A DNA stretch of 16,097 bases from CAYSLU01 sp964431965. GTDB taxonomy: Bacteria; Verrucomicrobiota; Kiritimatiellia; CAIKKV01; CAYSLU01. The stretch covers positions 1 to 16,097 of the forward strand of contig CAYSLU010000108.1 in NCBI GenBank assembly GCA_964431965.1, in the 5' to 3' direction. The position numbers and the translations under genes are program-made. The number at the start of each line of letters is the position of its first letter. Position 1 is the stretch's first letter. Positions 14,822 to 16,097 of the stretch are shown here, piece by piece. The notes below the pieces were generated by a model. It was not told the DNA's origin, ran no database searches, and saw nothing but the letters and a program-made list of their open reading frames with translations.

Positions 14822-16097
14822 ATGACCCGCCACATAGCCAACTCCGCCCCCGCCTCCCCGCGCACGCGGCATTCCCTCAACGGATGGTGGGACTTCCAGC
14901 CGGTGCCGCACGCCGACCTGACGCAGCCGCTGGAGCCCGACCGCGTTCCGGCCGATGGGTGGAGCACGGCCGCCTACCTGGTTCCCGGGTTCTTCAGCGA
15001 TCCGGCGTACCCGGCCGCCTGGCGCGCGAGCCGTAGCGGGTGGATGAGGACGCGGTTCCAGGTCGGCGCGGACGATCGCGCCGACGGCCGCCGGGCCTGG
15101 ATGCTGCTCAAGGGCACGATCCCCCGCGCGTTCGTCTTCGTGAACGGGCGGCGCGTGGCCGTTCAGGAGGACATGTTCATCGGCGAAGCCATCGACGTCA
15201 CCGACGCCGTGCACTCCGGCGAGAACGAGCTCGCCGTGTTCCTCACCGAGTTCCGCTCCTTCCCGCACCCTTCGTCCAAGGCCGTCTGCCTCATCGACGT
15301 GCCGTGGGGCTGCTGCATCTCCACGGGCCAGGCCGGCCTGTGGCAGGACGTCTCGCTCGAGTGGCGGCCCGCGCTCGAGATCGCGGACATCGCAGTGAGC
15401 ACGTCGGTGCGCCGGAAGACCCTGACGGTGCGGGCGACGGTGGTCAATCGCGGCAGCCGCCCAGTCGCCCGCGCGGTGCTGAAGCACACGGTGCTCGACC
15501 AGGGGCGCGAGGAGAAGCGACTGGACTCCGAGGCGTTCGATCTGCCGGCCGGCGGGACGCGCGAGGTCGAGCTCAGCGCCGGCTGGGACGCCCCCGCGCT
15601 GTGGTCGCCCGAGCAGCCCACGCTCTACGAACTGCGCACCGGGCTGCGCACAGACGGAGGCCTGGCGGACGAGGCCGCCACGCGGTTCGGCTTCCGCGAG
15701 GTCTGGATCGAAGGGCACCGGATCCTGCTCAACGGCCGCCCCCAGCGCTGGGCCGGCGAGTGGTGTCACAAGGAGCACCCCCACTGGCTCCGCCCGGAGT
15801 ACGTGCGGAAGTGGTACGGCATGCTCAAGGACCTGAACATGAACTACGTCCGGATGCACACATTCCCGCACCCGGACTACTTCCTCGACATCGCGGACGA
15901 GATGGGCATCCTGGTCTGCCAGGAGTCGGCGCTCCACGGTTCGGGCCAGGCCGGCTGGGAGACGCCCGAGCTGTGGCCGCGCGCGGAGGAACACCTGAGG
16001 CGCCTCGTGCGGCGCGACAGGAATCACCCGTCGCTCGTGATGTACAGCGTCGAGAACGAGATGCGCTGGTCGCTCAACATCGTGCCCGGCGCCAAGG
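14822..16097 (+). CDS. GH2 family glycoside hydrolase, 3' part beyond window
   Basis: The frame is open for 425 codons from the ATG at 14822 to the right edge, with AGGAGA 5 bases upstream. Layout is classic GH2. A jelly-roll sugar-binding domain spans about 20-190 (LNGWWDF, FVFVNGRRV, VTDAVHSGENELAV, GQAGLWQDVSLEW). An immunoglobulin-like sandwich follows at about 190-290 (LWSPEQPTLYELRT). The barrel starts at about 292 (ILLNGRPQRWAGEW, LNMNYVRMHTFPHPDYF, DEMGILVCQE). RNHPSLVMYSVENEM contains the acid/base glutamate of the NE motif, Glu413. The nucleophile lies past the edge. Substrate cannot be fixed; beta-galactoside, beta-glucuronide and beta-mannoside are all GH2 options. No signal peptide is visible, suggesting cytoplasmic action on imported oligosaccharides. 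Confidence 0.92.
   Translation, partial: MTRHIANSAPASPRTRHSLNGWWDFQPVPHADLTQPLEPDRVPADGWSTAAYLVPGFFSDPAYPAAWRASRSGWMRTRFQVGADDRADGRRAWMLLKGTIPRAFVFVNGRRVAVQEDMFIGEAIDVTDAVHSGENELAVFLTEFRSFPHPSSKAVCLIDVPWGCCISTGQAGLWQDVSLEWRPALEIADIAVSTSVRRKTLTVRATVVNRGSRPVARAVLKHTVLDQGREEKRLDSEAFDLPAGGTREVELSAGWDAPALWSPEQPTLYELRTGLRTDGGLADEAATRFGFREVWIEGHRILLNGRPQRWAGEWCHKEHPHWLRPEYVRKWYGMLKDLNMNYVRMHTFPHPDYFLDIADEMGILVCQESALHGSGQAGWETPELWPRAEEHLRRLVRRDRNHPSLVMYSVENEMRWSLNIVPGAK

Noticed and set aside
14669..16027. N-terminal extension of the GH42-like frame up to 16027
   Set aside because: The extension would run antisense through the GH2 gene. The ATG at 14668 has a good ribosome site and begins the recognisable protein.

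Overview
The window is GC-rich bacterial DNA from a scaffolded draft assembly, with a 100-N gap at 9772-9871. It is a carbohydrate-degradation locus. Five proteins are recognisable as, or resemble, glycoside hydrolases: a GH36 alpha-galactosidase-type protein with an NPCBM domain (partial), a very large unassigned lipoprotein, a GH141-like beta-helix protein, a GH42-like protein and a GH2 protein (partial). Two are beta-propeller proteins, one is a PocR/AraC-type regulator, and two are small membrane transport proteins. The enzyme mix, the PocR-AraC regulator and the intergenic repeat types resemble planctomycete or other PVC-group and related environmental genomes. That placement is an impression from gene content and was not tested.

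Left block (1-3264). A minus-strand operon runs from 2117 to beyond the left edge: two overlapping four-helix DMT/EamA-type transporter genes, then the GH36-type gene. The PocR-AraC regulator is divergent from it, with about 124 bases between the starts, and is the obvious candidate local regulator.

Centre (3432-7664). A lone plus-strand gene encodes a 1410-residue lipoprotein: lipobox, Ala/Pro tether, two carbohydrate-binding-like beta-sandwiches, further beta domains, a barrel-like region and C-terminal beta domains. It is followed by a strong hairpin and a degenerate inverted repeat before the convergent minus-strand genes.

Right block (7966-14668, minus strand). In order of transcription it holds a GH42-like protein, a GH141-like beta-helix protein, a TolB/PD40-type propeller protein, and then, past the assembly gap, a LamG domain split by a seven-bladed propeller. 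The first three are tightly coupled: one 4-base gap, one GTGA overlap and two GTG starts. A GH2 gene is divergent at 14822 and runs off the right edge.

Only the giant lipoprotein carries an export signal. All the other enzymes and propellers lack visible signal peptides. For the beta-helix protein an in-frame stop just upstream rules out a longer N-terminus. The simplest reading is a surface lipoprotein outside and a set of oligosaccharide-processing proteins inside the cell, but this is inference. No RNA genes, transposons or CRISPR arrays were seen. The points most worth checking are the unassigned lipoprotein, the propeller-in-LamG architecture, the signal-less beta-helix operon, and the gap with identical 55-base flanks, which looks artificial.
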